Under the pieces are notes generated by a model. The model was not told where the DNA came from and did not search any database. It saw nothing but the letters and a program-made list of their open reading frames with translations. A DNA stretch of 64,000 bases, from positions 2,885,749-2,949,748 of the forward strand of contig NZ_MQWD01000001.1 of NCBI RefSeq assembly GCF_002283365.1, given 5' to 3'. Made by a program: the position numbers and the translations under genes. Below are positions 62,093-64,000 of the stretch, piece by piece. Numbering within the stretch: position 1 is the stretch's first letter; each line of letters begins with the position of its first letter. This DNA comes from Rubrivirga marina (GTDB lineage Bacteria; Bacteroidota; Rhodothermia; Rhodothermales; Rubricoccaceae).

Positions 62093-63509
62093 CAGCGTCC
62101 CGTTCCTCCTCTTCCTCCCGCTCTTCTTCGCGGCGTACTTCGCGACGCGCGGGACGGCCCGGCTCGTGGTCTGCCTCGCCGGGAGCTACCTGTTCTACGG
62201 GTGGTGGGACTGGCGCTTCCTGGGGCTCATCGCGCTTTCGACCGGGATCGACTACGTCGTCGGGCTCAAGATCGCGGGGGCCGAGGCGCAGCGGGCCAAG
62301 AAGGCCTGGCTCACGCTCAGCCTCGTGAGCAACCTCGGGCTGCTGGCCGTCTTCAAGTACTTCAACTTCTTCCTCGACTCGGTCTACCGCGCGACGGGGT
62401 TCTTCGGGTTCAGCGAGTCGCCGGCGTTCCTGGCCGTGATCCTGCCGGTCGGGATCTCGTTCTACACGTTCCAGACGCTGAGCTACTCGATCGACCTGTA
62501 CCGCGGGAGCATCGAGGCCGAGCGGAACCTGCTCCGGTTCGCGACCTACGTCGCGTTCTTTCCCCAGCTGGTCGCGGGGCCTATCGTCCGGGCGAGCCTC
62601 CTCCTGCCGCAGCTCCGCCGCGACCACCCGTTCCTGTGGAGCGGGTTCCTCCTCGGTCTCGGGCAGGTGCTCCTGGGCTACGTCAAGAAGGTGGCCGTGG
62701 CCGACTCGCTGGCCCCGTTCGTCGACCGCGTGTTCGACGCGCCGGAGGCGTTCACGCCGCTGAGCGTGCTCATTGGGGTCGTGTTCTACGCCTTCCAGAT
62801 CTACTGCGACTTCTCGGGCTACTCCGACATCGCGATCGGGCTGGCGCGGATGCTCGGCTACGACTTCGGCGTCAACTTCGACACGCCGTACTTCTCGAAG
62901 AGCTTCAGCGAGTTCTGGACGCGCTGGCACATCTCGCTCTCGAGTTGGCTCCGGGACTACTTGTACATCCCGCTCGGCGGCAACCGCGGCGGGACGCTCG
63001 CGACGTACCGGAACCTGATGGTCACGATGCTCCTGGGCGGGCTGTGGCACGGAGCGAGCTGGAACTTCGTGTTTTGGGGCTTCCTCCACGGGCTCTACCT
63101 CGTCGTCCAGCGCCTCCTCGGTCCCGGCTTCGGCCGCCTCGTCGAGCGGCTGAGGTTGCCCGGCGCCGTCGCGGGCGGGTTCCAGGTCGCGGCGGTGTTC
63201 GCGCTCACGTGCTTCGCCTGGATCTTCTTCCGGAGCCCGACCTTCTCGACCTCTGTGGAGGTCATCACGCGGATCGCGTCGATCGACCGGCTCAGCCTCG
63301 CCGACGTCCAGCTCAAGGTGGTCGTGCTCAAGGGCTCCCTGCTCATCGGCGTTCTCGTGGTGGCCGAGCTGTGGAGCAAGACCGTCGTGCTCCCGTCGCT
63401 CGTACTGGAGCGGCCGGTCGCTCGAACACTGGCCTTCGCGTCGGCCCTATGGGTGATCTTCCTGTTCGGCACGTTCGACGGGGGCCAGTTCATCTACTTC
63501 CAGTTCTGA
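62082..63509 (+). CDS. MBOAT O-acyltransferase (AlgI/PatA-like)
   Basis: This 475-residue membrane protein has the MBOAT signature: FSGYSDIAIGLARMLG, H283 in FWTRWHISLSSWLRDYLYIPLGG and the catalytic H323 in LLGGLWHGASWNFVFWG. It moves acyl groups (usually acetyl) across the membrane for attachment to polysaccharide. The next gene encodes an SGNH-type partner, the usual pairing. It begins inside the polymerase gene and its TGA overlaps the next ATG by one base. Confidence 0.93.
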   Translation: MLFNSVPFLLFLPLFFAAYFATRGTARLVVCLAGSYLFYGWWDWRFLGLIALSTGIDYVVGLKIAGAEAQRAKKAWLTLSLVSNLGLLAVFKYFNFFLDSVYRATGFFGFSESPAFLAVILPVGISFYTFQTLSYSIDLYRGSIEAERNLLRFATYVAFFPQLVAGPIVRASLLLPQLRRDHPFLWSGFLLGLGQVLLGYVKKVAVADSLAPFVDRVFDAPEAFTPLSVLIGVVFYAFQIYCDFSGYSDIAIGLARMLGYDFGVNFDTPYFSKSFSEFWTRWHISLSSWLRDYLYIPLGGNRGGTLATYRNLMVTMLLGGLWHGASWNFVFWGFLHGLYLVVQRLLGPGFGRLVERLRLPGAVAGGFQVAAVFALTCFAWIFFRSPTFSTSVEVITRIASIDRLSLADVQLKVVVLKGSLLIGVLVVAELWSKTVVLPSLVLERPVARTLAFASALWVIFLFGTFDGGQFIYFQF

Positions 63510-64000
63510 TGGCCGCCAGCGAGCTCTGGAAGCGGATCGGGTGGGGGCTGGCGCTGGTCGCGCTCGTCGTCGCGGGCGACCGAGCGCTGGCGGCGGGCCT
63601 CCACGCGGCCGTGATGTCGACGGGAAACCGGTTCGCCGTGCTGTACCGCGGCGAGGCGCCGGGCGGCGTCCTCATTCTCGGCAACTCGCGCGCCCTCAAC
63701 ACCTTCCACCAGCCGACGCTGGCCGGGCTCCTCAACGTGCCCGTCTTCAACGCGAGCTACAACGGGATGTCGACGGAGCTCTCTGAGGTGGTGCTCTACG
63801 ACTACGTCGATCGCAACCCGGACCCGGAGCTTGTGGTGATCGAGGTGACCGGCGTCGGCGCCGACGACGATCAGGTCCGCGACTTCTTCCCGTTCGCGGC
63901 CGAGTCCGAGCGGCTCCGGACGTACCTGTCGCAGACGCTCCCGCCGCGCGTCGCGACGGCCCGGCGACTGCTCGGCCTCTACAACTACAACGGGGAGATG
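63509..64000 (+). CDS. SGNH/AlgJ-like O-acyltransferase partner protein (partial, C-terminus outside window)
   Basis: At least 164 residues are visible, starting at the ATG that overlaps the MBOAT stop (TGATG). An N-terminal membrane helix (IGWGLALVALVVAGDRAL) is followed by VLILGNSRALNTFHQP, where the serine in GNS matches the catalytic serine of SGNH enzymes paired with MBOAT proteins. The frame is open to the edge. It would accept acyl groups from the MBOAT protein and place them on the glycan outside the membrane. The rest of the active site (D and H) is not in view. Confidence 0.8.
   Translation, partial: MAASELWKRIGWGLALVALVVAGDRALAAGLHAAVMSTGNRFAVLYRGEAPGGVLILGNSRALNTFHQPTLAGLLNVPVFNASYNGMSTELSEVVLYDYVDRNPDPELVVIEVTGVGADDDQVRDFFPFAAESERLRTYLSQTLPPRVATARRLLGLYNYNGEM

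Noticed and set aside
62082-64000. Alginate O-acetylation operon (algI/algJ)
   Set aside because: The families match, but alginate polymerase and epimerase genes are absent, and the context is a Wzx/Wzy-type cluster with fucose genes.
1-64000. CRISPR array, tRNA or rRNA genes, insertion sequences or prophage
   Set aside because: No evenly spaced direct repeats, no cloverleaf or rRNA-like stretches, and no transposase or integrase product were seen.

Overview
The window is about 70% G+C and gene-dense, with no rRNA, tRNA, insertion sequence or CRISPR array that I could see. Type IX secretion (T9SS) C-terminal sorting domains, a TonB-dependent receptor with a carboxypeptidase-D-like N-terminal domain and a PorV-like protein point to the Bacteroidota/Rhodothermota group. 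The high G+C, marine-type enzymes (laminarinase-like glycosidases, vanadium haloperoxidase, carbohydrate sulfotransferase) and heme gene set suggest a marine member of Rhodothermota (Rubricoccaceae-like). That placement is inference, not a database match.

Layout. (1) 1-4169, minus strand: an amino-acid permease, two very small single-helix membrane proteins, a sensor histidine kinase and an NtrC-type response regulator (cut by the window edge), tightly packed as one operon. (2) 4757-10341: a small lipoprotein, a vanadium-dependent haloperoxidase and an orphan four-PAS histidine kinase. (3) 10412-38004: a beta-glucan utilisation locus. It has a sodium/sugar symporter, a giant secreted ThuA/PQQ-dehydrogenase-like fusion, an SGNH hydrolase, a LacI regulator, GH3, two GH5 and a GH16 laminarinase-like enzyme, a T9SS-sorted glycan-binding candidate, a TonB-dependent receptor, a T9SS-sorted 1125-residue surface protein, a PorV-like protein and a PpiC-type chaperone. 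Palindromes of the form TGAAAA(S)(S)TTTTCA (S = C or G) lie at four promoter or start regions around the lacI gene and most likely define its regulon. No SusD homologue is present. (4) 38225-48571: a MerR-like regulator and nine heme genes (hemA, C, D, B, Q, E, H, Y, L) that make up a coproporphyrin-type heme pathway. Related hairpins sit in the spacers. An MFS exporter follows. (5) 50096-64000: an exopolysaccharide cluster with GDP-fucose and dTDP-sugar precursor genes, a tyrosine-kinase chain-length regulator, an SLBB export protein, a sulfotransferase, a Wzx-like flippase, a Wzy-like polymerase, an MBOAT O-acyltransferase and a truncated SGNH/AlgJ-like partner. A phosphoesterase lies on the opposite strand.

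How the parts work together. In the glucan locus, T9SS-exported GH16 and GH5 enzymes would cut the polymer at the surface, the TonB receptor would import oligosaccharides, periplasmic GH3 would release glucose, the symporter would take it in, and LacI would sense the product. In the polysaccharide cluster, nucleotide sugars would be assembled, flipped, polymerised, sulfated, O-acylated and exported. These are inferences from families and gene order.

Many open frames lie antisense to the real genes because of the high G+C; they are left out. Start codons were chosen from signal peptides, family alignments from memory and 4-base overlaps; alternative starts are given where the choice is open.
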